A DNA stretch of 64,000 nucleotides, taken from the NCBI GenBank assembly GCA_018114805.1, contig CP073042.1, forward strand, positions 5,997,501 through 6,061,500, given 5' to 3'. Position 1 is the stretch's first letter. Each line of letters begins with the position of its first letter. Shown in pieces: positions 17,607-27,584 of this stretch. Both the position numbers and the translations under genes were made by a program. Below the pieces are notes generated by a model. The model ran no database searches, was not told the origin of the DNA, and worked only from the letters and a program-made list of their open reading frames with translations. This DNA comes from Candidatus Streptomyces philanthi (GTDB lineage Bacteria > Actinomycetota > Actinomycetes > Streptomycetales > Streptomycetaceae).

Positions 17607-19487
17607 TCAGACCGGTGGGAGGGACTCGACGACCGAACGTGCCAGGTATCTGGCCAGCGTGCAGGGGGCAGAGCCTTTGAGGTCCTCGCCCTTGGCGGTG
17701 AGGGCCACCCGCTCCGTACCCTCCTTGCGGTCCGGTCCCATGTACGGGCGGTGGACCACCTCGATGCGGCAGGAGCCGGAGCCGTCGTAGTCCGGCAGGA
17801 CGACGGCCGAGCGGTCGCCCACCTTGGTCCGTTCGGCGTCCTCGCCGCTCGGCAGCCTGCCCTGGTCGAACTGGAGGTCCACCTCGATGTCCGCGGTGGT
17901 GGACTTCCACTGGCACGCCCACTGGCCGAACCCGGCGTCCGGGTCCCCGGCGTCGACGCCCGGCACCTTCGACAGGGCCGCCGCGTCGAGCAGTGTGCAC
18001 GCGTCCTGGTGGGCCAGCGACTCGGCCGCGAAGGCGCGCTCGCGCCGGCGGACCTCACCGGCGTTCAGCACCCTGACCGCGTACCGGGTGGCGATCTCGG
18101 CGGTGTCGCACAGGTGCTGCTTGACCTGGTCGGGTTCGCGCGCCGCCACGGTGATCCGCAGGCTGCTGTCGCGGGCGCCGGTGACTGCCAGGGCCCGTTC
18201 GCACCTGTCCCGTTCGACGGCGGGTTCCACGACGGTGACCCGCCCCGTGGTGTGGCTCTTCTCGCCCTCGGGCACTTCGTCGGCGTCCAGCTCCACCCGG
18301 ACATCCACGACGTCCTCGTTGCCCTCCAGGAGGAGGACGTCACAGCGGTTGAAGTTGCCTTGCTGGTAGTCGAGTTCGGTGGCTTCGTACGCGTCGAACC
18401 CCCTGGCGTCCAGCAGCGCGCAGGGGTCGGCCGTCCGGGGTTCGCCGAGGAAGGCCAGGGAGGTGGCGGACGGCCCGCTCGGCGACTGCGCGGCCTGGTC
18501 CATGGTGCCGTCGCCGTCGTCGGACAGGCCCAGCCACAACAGGGGTACGGCCACCGCCAGTGCCGCCAGGGCCAGCGTGCCGAACGCGAGCAGCGGACCG
18601 CGCCGCGGGACGCCCGGTGGCAGCCGCCGGGGCCTCGGGGGGAGGACGCACCCGACGGTCGGGTCAGGCAAGGGGACGGTGATCTTGTTCAGGGGGAGGG
18701 TGGCGAGGTCCCGCGCCCCGCCCGCGAGGTCCGTGAGGGCCTGGTGGGCCACGGCGGCGGTCGGCCGAGCCCGCGGGTCGGTGTGCAGCATCGCGGTGAC
18801 CAGGGCGCTCAGCGGCCCGATGTGTGGGCTGATGGCCTCCAGCCGCACCACGTGTCCGGGGCCGCGCAACGGCGGGGTTCCGGTCGTCAGCACGTACAGC
18901 GTGACGCCGAGCGAGAAGACGTCGGAGGCCTGCTCGGGAGCCCCGCGGAACGCCTCGGGGGCGGCGTAGGCGGGCGTGAGGCTGAGCGGCCCGTTGGGGG
19001 TGATCGTCGCGCTGGAGTCCACCCGGTGCGCCGCGCCGAAGTCGGCCAGCTTGGCCACGTGTTCCTCGGTCAGCACGATGTTGCCCGGCTTGACGTCACA
19101 GTGCACGAGCCCCTTGGCGTGCAGGGCGGCCAGCGCGTCGGCGATCTGCGCGCCGATGGCCGCGGCGTGCTGGGGAGCCAGCTTCACCGGGGCGTCCAGG
19201 CTGCCGCCCCGTACGTGCTCCATCACCAGCCAGAACGTGGCGCGCTTGTCCTTGCGGGTGCGCACGGCGTCATAGAGGGTCACCACGTGCGGGTGGCTGA
19301 ACTTCGCCAGCGCGCGCCTCGGCCAACAACTCCTCGAAGGCTCCCGGGCCGCTGTTCTCCAGCCGGGCGCGCTTGGGGACGACGCTGCGGTCCAACTCCG
19401 TTTCGACGGCGAACCAGACGGCCCCCGACCGCCTTCGAGGGGCCCGTCTGTGAGTCGGTACTTGCCTACTCTCTCCCCCGGGCGCAC
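17607..19487 (-). pseudogene. Membrane Ser/Thr protein kinase (PknB-like), N-lobe frameshifted
   Basis: About 625 residues. C-lobe motifs are clear: GLVHCDVKPGNIVL (HCD instead of HRD, catalytic Asp kept), KLADFGAAH (DFG), and AYAAPEAFRG. A transmembrane helix (LLAFGTLALAALAVAVPLLWL) follows, then an extracellular Cys-containing region with two similar modules (PCALLDARGFDAYE and ACTLLDAAALSKVP). The N-lobe is broken: the glycine loop and catalytic lysine read in another frame (AVWFAVETELDRSVVPKRARLE), with indels near 19440 and 19316, the latter a lost GC in a GCGCGC run. The GTG start at 19487 follows the overlap with no known partner. It is divergent from an FHA protein, a likely substrate reader. 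Confidence 0.78.
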
Positions 19488-19852
19488 GACGCCACTCCCC
19501 TCACCACAGGCTGGAAAAACGCAGTTGACCGGTACGCGGACCGCGGACGCGGACCGAATGTACTGCGTACAAGGCCCGCCACTCTCCGTTTCCGACGCAA
19601 ATCCCCGGGCTGTCGCACCGTGCCTGGGCACACCTGTCTCAATCGGTCCGGAGTGTGTCCCACACCGTGGCGAACAGGCCCTCACCCGGGGCCGTGATCG
19701 GCTGGCAGACTGCGAGTGGGGTTTCCCCGTTCTCCGTCAAGGGCGGGGTCCGCCGGCCCGGAGGCGCGCCGTCGGGAGGGGTCCCGCGACGGCGGGTGGA
19801 CGATGGCCCGAACGCCTTGCTCGGGCGGTACGACGACCTGAAGGAGAGGGCG
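19488..19852. promoter_or_regulatory. Divergent regulatory region between kinase and FHA genes
   Basis: A 365-base stretch with no supported gene. It contains the perfect inverted repeat TGTAC-TGC-GTACA (19559-19571) and a TTGACC hexamer at about 19525. Promoters for both divergent genes should lie here. Confidence 0.4.
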
Positions 19853-20662
19853 GTGAGCGGCTCTGACAGCCTGGCGCGCGGTGTCCCGCCGGGGCGGCCC
19901 GGCACCTTGCACGCGCGGACGGTCAGCGGCGACCTCACCGCCCCGCCCCGGCTTGGCCTGACCGTGCGCTTCGGGCGCGGCGACAAGCCGGGCACGGACC
20001 TGGGCGTGGGCGTGGACGACCGGCGGGTGAGCCGGCGGCACGGGGAGTTGACGTACCGGCAGGGGAGTTGGTGGCTGCGGAACATCGGGCAGCAGCTCGT
20101 GCGGCTGCCCCGGGGCCGGATGATGCATGCCACCTCCGAGCCGATCCCGCTCGCCACCGGCTACACGCCCCTGTTCGTGCAGGGCTCGGGCCACCGGGAA
20201 CACCTCGTCGAGCTGTACGTCACCGACCACGACGACCAGGGGCCCGTCTCCAGCCGGTTGGCGGATACCGTCCAGCCGGAGCGGTGGGCGCTGACCGACG
20301 ACGAGCGGTTGCTGCTGGTCGTGTTGGGCCAGCACTACCTGGAGTACGAGCCGGACCCGCGCCCGCTGACGTACGGCCGGGCCGCCGAGCAGCTCAGCTA
20401 TCTGCGCCCGGACGCGGGTTGGACCGTCCGCAAGATCGAGTACCGGGTGGAGGCCGTACGCCGCCGGCTGCACCGCACCGGTTTCAAGTACCCGCTGATG
20501 TACGACAACCTCGAGGAGCGTCCGTCCGACAACAGCCTCCTGCACAACCTGCTCCGGGGACTGGTGGCCTCGACCACCCTGGTGCCGCCGGACCTGGAGC
20601 TGATGGAGGACGAGTTCGGGTGGCCGAGTTCGCACGTCGGCGAGGCTCCCGGCGCCGACTGA
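19853..20662 (+). CDS. FHA-domain protein with C-terminal helix-turn-helix-like region
   Basis: A 269-residue cytosolic protein. The FHA domain occupies about residues 25-120: VRFGRGDKPGTDLGVGVDDRRVSRRHGELTY holds the phosphothreonine-binding GR and SRRHG motifs. The C-terminal half (ALTDDERLLLVVLGQHYLEYE, then AEQLSYL, TVRKIEYRVEAVRRRLHRTGF) resembles a winged helix that begins from phosphopeptide-dependent assembly. It starts at GTG with AAGGAGAGGG upstream. It is divergent from a Ser/Thr kinase and likely binds a phosphothreonine made by it, linking phosphorylation to another output. Confidence 0.82.
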   Translation: MSGSDSLARGVPPGRPGTLHARTVSGDLTAPPRLGLTVRFGRGDKPGTDLGVGVDDRRVSRRHGELTYRQGSWWLRNIGQQLVRLPRGRMMHATSEPIPLATGYTPLFVQGSGHREHLVELYVTDHDDQGPVSSRLADTVQPERWALTDDERLLLVVLGQHYLEYEPDPRPLTYGRAAEQLSYLRPDAGWTVRKIEYRVEAVRRRLHRTGFKYPLMYDNLEERPSDNSLLHNLLRGLVASTTLVPPDLELMEDEFGWPSSHVGEAPGAD

Positions 20663-20812
20663 CGCCCGCGCGCGGTCCACTCGGCCCGCGGTTTCCGGGT
20701 TTTGGACCCGTCCCCACCACCGGGCCCTAACGTCACCTCCGACACGCCCCGGGTCGGCCTGACCCGGGCCCGCTCCGGGCGACACCCCTCGTAACGACGG
20801 AGGACAGACCCC

Positions 20813-21652
20813 GTGACGCACAACGACTCCGCACGCCCCGGGCGGGGCAGGCGCGGCCGGCTGGCCCTGGCGTCCGCCCTGCCGGTCGCGGCCCTCACGA
20901 CGGCGCTCGTCGCACCGGTGTCCGTGCACGCCGCCGCCGCGCCGGCCGGCCCCGACGCGCCCGCCGCCACCCAGGGCGGCCGTGCCGACCTGCCGTCCGA
21001 GGTGTTGGACCTCGGCAACTGGAAGGTGACGCTGCCTATCGGGGAGGAGGAGAGGCCCACGGAGATCTTCCAACCCGAACTCGACGGCTACTCCAAGGAC
21101 CCGTACTTCACGGTCACTAGGTCCGGCAAGGCGGTCAGGTTCCGCGCCCCCGTCAACTGCGTCACGACCAGCGGGTTGAAGAACCCCCGTACCGAACTGC
21201 GGGAGATGGAGAGCGACGGCTCGGACGAGATCGAGTGGTCGTCGACCTCCGGCAGGCACACTATGACCGTCCGCGAGGCGTTCACCCACCTCCCGGAGGA
21301 CAAGCCGCACGTCGTCGGCGCCCAGATCCACGGTGGTGACGACGACGTCACCGCCCTGCGCCTGTAGGGCACCAAGCTCTACGTCACCAAGGGCGACATC
21401 ACCCACCACCACCTGATCACCGACGACTACCGGCTCGGCACGGTCTTCACCGTCCGCTACGTGGTCGCGAAGGGCAAGGTCAAGGTGTACTTCAACGGCC
21501 GGTTGGAGACCACCATCGCCCACTCCGCCCCCACCAACTACTTCAAGACCGGCGCCTACACCCAGGCGCACTGCGGCAACTCCTCCCCGTGCGCCGACGA
21601 CAACTACGGCGAGGTCGAGATCCGCGACGTGCGCGTCAGGCACCAGGACTGA
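20813..21652 (+). pseudogene. Alginate-lyase-like polysaccharide lyase (PL7 type), interrupted by TAG
   Basis: About 279 codons. A Sec/Tat-type signal (RRGRLALASALPVAAL) is followed by a PL7-like jelly roll: LGNWKVTLPI, RTELREM (the RxELREM signature) and, after the break, YFKTGAYTQ (the YFKAGxYxQ signature). These enzymes cleave alginate or glucuronan by beta-elimination outside the cell. Codon 185 (21365-21367) is TAG, in VTALRL-stop-GTKLYVTKGD; a family glutamate (GAG) is the likely original. The frame is unchanged across the stop. A 14-pair hairpin ends the unit. If real, the C-terminal catalytic strands are lost. Confidence 0.8.
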
Positions 21653-21679
21653 CCGCCCGACCGCCGGCTCGCGGGAGCC

Positions 21680-21710
21680 GCCCCGCCGCCACCCCCGGTG
21701 GCGGCGGGGC
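21680..21710 (+). terminator. Strong hairpin terminator after the lyase
   Basis: GCCCCGCCGCCACC (21680-21693) and GGTGGCGGCGGGGC (21697-21710) form a perfect 14-pair stem with a 3-base loop, between convergent genes. Confidence 0.75.
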
Positions 21711-21771
21711 TCGCCTCGCGCGGTGGGTCAGGCGACCAGGTCCGGCCAACCGGCCCCCAGGCGCAGGCACG

Positions 21772-23465
21772 TCAGCGGGCGACGGCGGCTGCGTAGCGCG
21801 CGTCGTCGGCGAGCAGGTCGCTGTGGGTGCCCTCGGCGGCGATGACGCCTTCGTCCAGGACCAGGACGCGGTCGGCGACGTCCAGGAGGGCCGGGCTGCC
21901 GCTGATCACGATCGTGGTGCGGCCGCGGCGCTCCCGCGCCAGGTTGCGCGCGACGAGTTGCTCGGTGACCGCGTCCACGGCCGTCGTGGGGTCGTGCAGG
22001 ACCAGGACGTCGGCGGCGGGCGCGCGGGCCAGGGACAGCCGCTGCCGCTGACCGCCGGAGAGGTTGGCCCCGCGGTCGCGGACCGTGTGGTCCAGGCCGT
22101 CGCCGTGCAGGGCGACTACGTCCGTCAGCAGGGACGCCTCGACGGCCTCGGCCACCAGCGCGCTGGTGCCCGACGGGTCGATGTTCGTCCGCAGGGTACC
22201 GGCGAAGATCTCCCCGTCGTACGGGTTGACCAGCAGGTGCGCGCGGGCCGCCTCGATCGAGAGATCCGCCAGGGCCTGCCCGCCGACCCGCACCACCCCC
22301 TCGTACGCCCCGGGCGCGACGCGCACCGCGAGGACGGAGGCCAACTCGGCGGCCGCGCGCGGCTGGTAGGCGGCGATGGCGACGAAGTCGCCGGCCGGCA
22401 CCTCGAACGTCAGCCCGCGCAGCGACCCGTACCGCACGGCGTCGACGTCGAGCCCGCCGCCGGGGGCCGGGCTCCGCGTGCCGGGGACGTGCACCGGCGG
22501 CGCGCCGAGCACCAGCGCCATCCGCTCGGCCGACGCCCGCGCGATCATCACGTACTTGGGCATCTCCGAGAACAGTTTGAGCGGTTCCATGATGAACTGC
22601 GCCAGGCCCACCGCCATGACCAGTTCCCCGACGGTGATCTGGCCGCCGAAGGCCAGCCAGCCCGCCGTCAGGGAGACGGCGGTGGCCAGGACCGCGCTCA
22701 GGGCCAGCGCGACGCCCTCGTAGGCGCCGTGCGCCCTGGCGACCGTGATCGCCTGCTCCCGTGCGTCCGCGCTCAGCTTCCGGTAGGAGGCCGCGGCGTG
22801 GTTGCCGCCGAAGCCGTGCAGCGGGCGCAGGCCGATGATGAGTCGGCGACCTTGGCGCCCGCCCGCGCCACCCGGGTCTGCTGCTCCCGGGTGCTGGCGC
22901 CGATCCGCCGCGGCATGACTGCCAGGACCGACAGGATCGCGGCGGTGCCGACGATCACCAGCAGACCTAGTCGCGGGTCGGCCAGGCCCAGCGCGACGGC
23001 GGCGACCGCCACCGCGACCAGGGAGCTGACCAGCAGCGGCACCACCTCGATGATGTCGGAGGTCTTGTCGGCGTCCTCGGTGGCGATGGTCAGCACCTCG
23101 CCGGACTTCAGGCCCGTGTCCCTGGCCACTGGTTGGAGCCCGCAGCCGGCCACCCGTACGCGCCAGTGGTGCGCCTCGGTCGTGTTGGCCTTCTGCAGGA
23201 CGCGTATCCCGAACCGCCACGACAGCGACACCGTCGTGATGCTCACCGCGAGGGCGCCGATCGACAGGCCGAGCGCGGTCAGGCTCCGGTTCCGCAGGGC
23301 GTGCTCGACGATGAGGCCGAGCGCGATCGGGAACGCCGTCTCGCCCGCCTGGTAGAGGCCCATCAGGGCGGTGCCGCAGGCTATGGCGCCGACGTTGCGG
23401 CGCAGAGCGGTCCGCAGGATATGGGCGCCGGGTCGGGGCCGCCGGCGGGCGGTGGTCTTCAGCAC
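21772..23465 (-). pseudogene. ABC exporter half-transporter with degenerate Walker A, frameshifted
   Basis: Type IV ABC exporter of about 565 residues: six TM segments, then a nucleotide-binding domain. The Walker A site is missing (AAYQPRAAAELA replaces GxxGxGKST) and Walker B ends in HDPTTA, whereas the signature LSGGQRQRLSLARA is perfect. The partner encoded upstream has the opposite pattern, so together they form one working ATP site, as in asymmetric heterodimeric exporters. The frame breaks near 22838 (KVADSS in one frame, LRPLHGFGGNHAAA in the next). The GTG start at 23465 has GGAGG upstream. It sits in an iron/siderophore locus, suggesting siderophore export or uptake. Confidence 0.78.
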
Positions 23466-23580
23466 GGGGCCATCGCCTCCAGGGTGCGCGGCGTGAACGG
23501 TGCGGGTCGGGTGCGGGCCTCGGGCCACCGGGTGGGCGCGGCCGTGGGTGGTACCGGGCGTGGGGGCGCACTAGCCGCCC

Positions 23581-25347
23581 TCACGCCAGGCGCGCCACAG
23601 CCGCGCGTACGGGGCCGCCCAGGGCCACCAGTTCCTCGTGCGTCCCCTCCTCCACCACGCGCCCCGCGTCAAGGACGGCGATCCGGTCCGCCGCCATCGC
23701 CTGGGTCAGTCGGTGTGCGACGAACAGCGCGGTGTGGCCGGTACACGCGGCCCGTACGGCCCAATCGAGGCCGGCGGCGCCCTCGCTGCCCGCCTCGGCG
23801 GTCGACTCGTCGAGCACCACCACCGGAGCGTCGTTCAACACCATCTTGGCCAGAGCGAGTTGGGCGACCTTGGTGCCGTCGAGACGTTCACCGCCCTCGC
23901 CGACCGGGTTGTGGAGCCCGTCGGGGAGCAGGTCCACCCAGCCGTCGGCGCCGACCGTGCGCAGGGCGGCCAGTAGCCGCGCGTCGCTGGCCTCGGGCGC
24001 GGCGAGCCGCAGATCGTCGGCGAGCGAGCCCGAGAACACGTGCGTCTCCTGCGTCAGGATGCTCACCAGGGCCCGCGCCCCGGCCTCGTCCAGCTCGGCC
24101 AGGTCGTACGGCCCCACGCGCACCGATCCGCGCTGCGGGGTGCCGATGCCCGCGACGAGGGCGGCCAGCGTCGACTTGCCCCCGCCCGTCGCCCCCACCA
24201 GGGCCGGCGAACCACCCGCCGGGATGGTCAGGTCCACCTCGCGCAGCACCGGCTCTTCCGCGCCGGGGTAGCGGAAGGTCAGCCCCCGTACCGTCACCGG
24301 CTGGGGCCCGGCGTCCGTGGGCGCCAGCGTGGCGTGCCCCACCAACCGGCCCGCGGCGGGCTCCTTGACCACTCCGACCAGGCGGGTCAGGCTGGCGCCC
24401 GACTTCTGCGCCTCGTCGAAGGTGAACATGATGGCGCCCAGCGGGGTGAACAGCCTCTGGAAGACGAGCGGGGCCGCCGACACCTCGCCCAGGCTGGCCG
24501 CGTCGGCCTCCAGCAGGGCGTAACCCACCACCACGATCAGCACGAGACCGATGAACTCGGCGCGGTTCTCCCGGCCGAAGAAGCGGAACACCTCGACGCC
24601 CAGGTCACGCACCCGCCACGACGCGCGGGTCACCTCCTCGCGGACGGCGTCCTCAAGGCGGTACGCGCGGACCGTGTCGATCCCGTTCAGGCTGCTGATC
24701 AACGCCTGCGCGCGGTCGGCCTGGGCCGTCCGCTGCCGCTGGTAGAACGGCGCTGAGCGGGGCAGGTACCAGCGCAGGGCCAGGGCGTAGGCGGGCAGCG
24801 CGGCGGCGCCGGCCAGGCCGAGCCGCCAGTCCAACCCGAACATGCCCACGGTGGCGATGGCGACCAGCACGCCGGCCGAGAACACGGTGGGCACGGCCGT
24901 GCGGATGCCCTTGGACAGGACGGCCACGTCGTCGCCGACGCGGGAGAGCACGTCGCCCCGGCCGACCCGCTCGACGCGCGCGCTCGGCATCCCGAGCACC
25001 GCGCGGACGGCGGCCTCGCGCAGCCGGGCGAGCAGGTCGGCGCCCAGCCGTCCGACCAGGTAGGTCGAGACGGCCGTGGCCGCCGCGCCGAGCAGCGCGG
25101 CGGCCACCATCAGGCCCCCGACCGTGACCAGCACCGAACGGGACTCCTCGGCCACCATCGCGTCCACCACCCGGCCCAGCAGGAGCAGCGGCAGCACCCG
25201 GAGCACGGCCCCGGCCACCGTGGTGAGCGCGGTGGCGGTCGTCAGCCACGGGACCTGTCGGCAGTGCGCCGCCACCCAACGGGCGGCCTCGCGCCCGCTC
25301 GCCGTACGCAGCCTCGCCGCGGCGACGGCGGGGTCGGTGCCCTTCAT
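23581..25347 (-). CDS. ABC exporter half-transporter with intact Walker A and degenerate signature
   Basis: A 588-residue complete TMD-NBD protein. TM helices span about residues 35-310 (for instance VLRVLPLLLLGRVVDAM). The NBD has Walker A GATGGGKST and Walker B VVVLDES, but the signature is LDGTKVAQLALAK instead of LSGGQ. This complements the downstream half-transporter, which has the signature but no Walker A. It follows the siderophore-binding protein gene and likely belongs to that operon. Substrate not proven; a siderophore or its ferric complex is the best guess from the neighbours. Confidence 0.85.
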   Translation of the reverse strand: MKGTDPAVAAARLRTASGREAARWVAAHCRQVPWLTTATALTTVAGAVLRVLPLLLLGRVVDAMVAEESRSVLVTVGGLMVAAALLGAAATAVSTYLVGRLGADLLARLREAAVRAVLGMPSARVERVGRGDVLSRVGDDVAVLSKGIRTAVPTVFSAGVLVAIATVGMFGLDWRLGLAGAAALPAYALALRWYLPRSAPFYQRQRTAQADRAQALISSLNGIDTVRAYRLEDAVREEVTRASWRVRDLGVEVFRFFGRENRAEFIGLVLIVVVGYALLEADAASLGEVSAAPLVFQRLFTPLGAIMFTFDEAQKSGASLTRLVGVVKEPAAGRLVGHATLAPTDAGPQPVTVRGLTFRYPGAEEPVLREVDLTIPAGGSPALVGATGGGKSTLAALVAGIGTPQRGSVRVGPYDLAELDEAGARALVSILTQETHVFSGSLADDLRLAAPEASDARLLAALRTVGADGWVDLLPDGLHNPVGEGGERLDGTKVAQLALAKMVLNDAPVVVLDESTAEAGSEGAAGLDWAVRAACTGHTALFVAHRLTQAMAADRIAVLDAGRVVEEGTHEELVALGGPVRAAVARLA

Positions 25348-25394
25348 CCCCCGCACCGGGCCGGGCCGGTGGCCCTGGGGTCGGCGTGTCATCC

Positions 25395-26432
25395 CTACGT
25401 GGCCGACTTGACGAGCTCGTCGATCGCTTACGGCAGGGACAGCAGCGTGCCCTGGGACATGGCGGCACCGACCGCCGGGCCCTCGCTGTCGAGCAGGTAC
25501 GACACCTTGTTCTGCTTGACGGTGGGCAGGTTGAACTTCTTGAGCGCCTCGGTGTCGGCCTTGTCGTTGATGACGAAGAAGCGGTCGACGTTCACCAGGT
25601 CGATGCGCTCGGGGGAGAGTTGGGTGGAGAAGCTGCCGCCGGCGATCTTGTCGATCTCGTTCTGGTACCGGAAGCCGGTGCCCGTCACCAGTCGTCCGCG
25701 CACGTCGGTGGAGGTGAAGGGGGCCACCGAGTCCTTGTACCAGGACAGCACGACGGCCTTCTGGTCTGTGAACTCCGGGTGCGCCTTCTTCGCCGCGCTG
25801 AGCCTGCCCTCGATGCCGCGCACCAGCCTGGTGCCCTCGTCCTCCTTGCCGAGCGCCTTGGCGATGTGCACCGCGTTGTCCTGCCACGGGGCGCTGAAGG
25901 GCTCCTTCTCGCCCTTGGTGCGGGCCACCGTGCGGGCGATGCTGGAGAGCTTGTCGTAGCCGGCCTTGTCGATCTCGGAGTAGACGGCGATGATCAGGCC
26001 TGGCCGGAGCGAGGCGATCTTCTCGTAGTTGGGGCCCGCGTCGCCGTTCTCCATGATGACCTCGGGGCGGGTCTCGCCCCACTTGTCCTTCACCCACGGC
26101 CACTGGGTGTTGATGTCGGGGGACTTGCCCGCCGGGTTCGGGTACTGGTCGACCATGCCGACCGGCTTGACGCCCAGCGCCAGGACGGCCTGGTCGTCCG
26201 TGTAGCCCACGGTCACGACGCGGCGCGGGGCCTTGGTGATCTCCGTGGAGCCGAAGGCGTGCTCCACGGTGACCGGGAAGGTGCCGCCCCCGGCCGCCGG
26301 GCCGGCGTCGCTCGCCTCGTCCGATGCCTCGGAACCGCATCCCGCGAGGAGGGTGACGCCGAGCGCCGCGGCCGACAGCGCCGCCGCTATCCGCCGCCGT
26401 GGGCCTGCCAGCGTCGTTCGGGGGAAAGGCAT
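25395..26432 (-). pseudogene. Siderophore-binding lipoprotein (FecB/FepB type), late TAA
   Basis: A lipoprotein with signal and lipobox LLAGC (Cys about residue 32) and a type III periplasmic-binding fold: PRRVVTVGYTDDQAVLALGVKPVG, then KIASLRPGLIIAVYSEI, then LVNVDRFFVIND. It captures a ferric siderophore outside the membrane for the ABC uptake system. Codon 335 (25430-25428) is TAA, after TLLSLP; the family continues PYAIDELVKSA, and exactly AIDELVKSAT follows in frame up to TAG at 25397-25395. So a TAC tyrosine seems changed to TAA, removing only the last helix. An iron box lies 66 bases upstream of the start. Confidence 0.85.
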
Positions 26433-26497
26433 GCGTCATCTCTTGCTCTCGCACTGTCCACGGCGGCCCGTGGGCAGCCATACGATATACTGTTAAT

Positions 26498-26516
26498 TTA
26501 GGCCAGCCTAGCCTAA
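26498..26516 (-). promoter_or_regulatory. Iron box (DmdR/IdeR operator) of the binding-protein gene
   Basis: TTAGGCCAGCCTAGCCTAA is a 19-base imperfect palindrome close to the actinobacterial iron box TTAGGTTAGGCTAACCTAA. It sits in an AT-rich patch 66 bases upstream of the lipoprotein start. DmdR1/IdeR with Fe2+ would repress here when iron is plentiful. Confidence 0.8.
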
Positions 26517-26702
26517 GTGGCGCCGTCCGCTCCCGGCCGGCGGCAGGGGCCCGCCGCGGCGTGTGGTCAGGCCAAGTCCGGTGGCGGGCGGCGCTGATGG
26601 GCCACTGGCGACGCTCGCGCGGGTGGCCGGTTCCCGCGGGCCGCGCGCGGCGCCGTCCACGACCCGTGTGACGCCGAAGACGCGCGCGTCGCGCGCCCGG
26701 CG

Positions 26703-27584
26703 CTACGGGTCGAGCCGGACGTGCGTACGGCCCTCCGGCACTATCAGTGGCCGGTCGCCCACCGGGTCGTCGATCACCTTGGCGCGCAACCCGAACGCCT
26801 CCTCCAGCAGTTCGGCGGTGATCACCTCCCGTGGGGTCCCCTGCGCCAGGATCGACCCCGCGCGCATCACGATGAGGTGGTCGCTGTGGCGTGTGGCCAG
26901 GTTGAGGTCGTGCAGCACCATGACCACGGTGCACCCGCACTCGTGCAGGTCGTCCACCAGGTCGAGCACGTCGATCGCGTGCGCCAGGTCCAGGTAGGTG
27001 GTCGGCTCGTCGAGCAGCAGCAGGTCGGTGCCCTGCGCCAGGGTCATCGAGAGCCAGACGCGTTGGCGCTGCCCGCCGGACAGCGAGTCGATCGGGCGCT
27101 GCGCCAACTCGGACACCCCGGTCATCGCGAGCGCCTTCGCCACGATGTCGGCGTCGTCCGACGACCGCTGCCGCAGCCAACTCTGGTGCGGGTGCCGACC
27201 TCTGGCGACCAGGTCGGACACCGTCAGCCCCTCCGGCGCGACCGGCGCCTGCGGCAGCAGGCCGAGTTTCTTCGCCACGTCCCGGGTCCTGAGCCTGGCG
27301 ATGTCCTCGCCGTCGAGCACGACCGTCCTCCTGGCTGGCTTGAGCAACCGCGTCAGGGTGCGCAACAGGGTCGACTTCCCGCATCCGTTGGGCCCGATGA
27401 TCGTGGTGACCACCCCCGTCGGGATCGCCACGTCCAGGCCCTCGATGACCGTGTGGCCGCCGTACCCGACCGTGGCGTCCCTGGCGGCCAACCGTACGAC
27501 GCTCCCGGCGCCGGACTGGGTCGTGGTGCCGAACTGAGCGTCCACCATCCCCCCTTGCTGAGCTTCGCCATTCCCGCTTGCCAT
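26703..27584 (-). CDS. Ferric-siderophore ABC transporter ATPase (FecE/FepC type)
   Basis: A 293-residue ATPase: Walker A GPNGCGKSTLL, Q-loop LPQAPVAPEGLTV, signature LSGGQRQRVW, Walker B LLLLDEPTTYLD and H-loop VLHDLNLATRH, all intact and typical of FepC/FecE. It powers ferric-siderophore import with the two FecCD permeases. I choose the ATG at 27584, which overlaps the permease stop as TAATG; later ATGs (27548) are possible and would drop a poorly conserved extension. It ends in TAG. It is the last gene of the permease operon. Confidence 0.85.
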   Translation of the reverse strand: MASGNGEAQQGGMVDAQFGTTTQSGAGSVVRLAARDATVGYGGHTVIEGLDVAIPTGVVTTIIGPNGCGKSTLLRTLTRLLKPARRTVVLDGEDIARLRTRDVAKKLGLLPQAPVAPEGLTVSDLVARGRHPHQSWLRQRSSDDADIVAKALAMTGVSELAQRPIDSLSGGQRQRVWLSMTLAQGTDLLLLDEPTTYLDLAHAIDVLDLVDDLHECGCTVVMVLHDLNLATRHSDHLIVMRAGSILAQGTPREVITAELLEEAFGLRAKVIDDPVGDRPLIVPEGRTHVRLDP

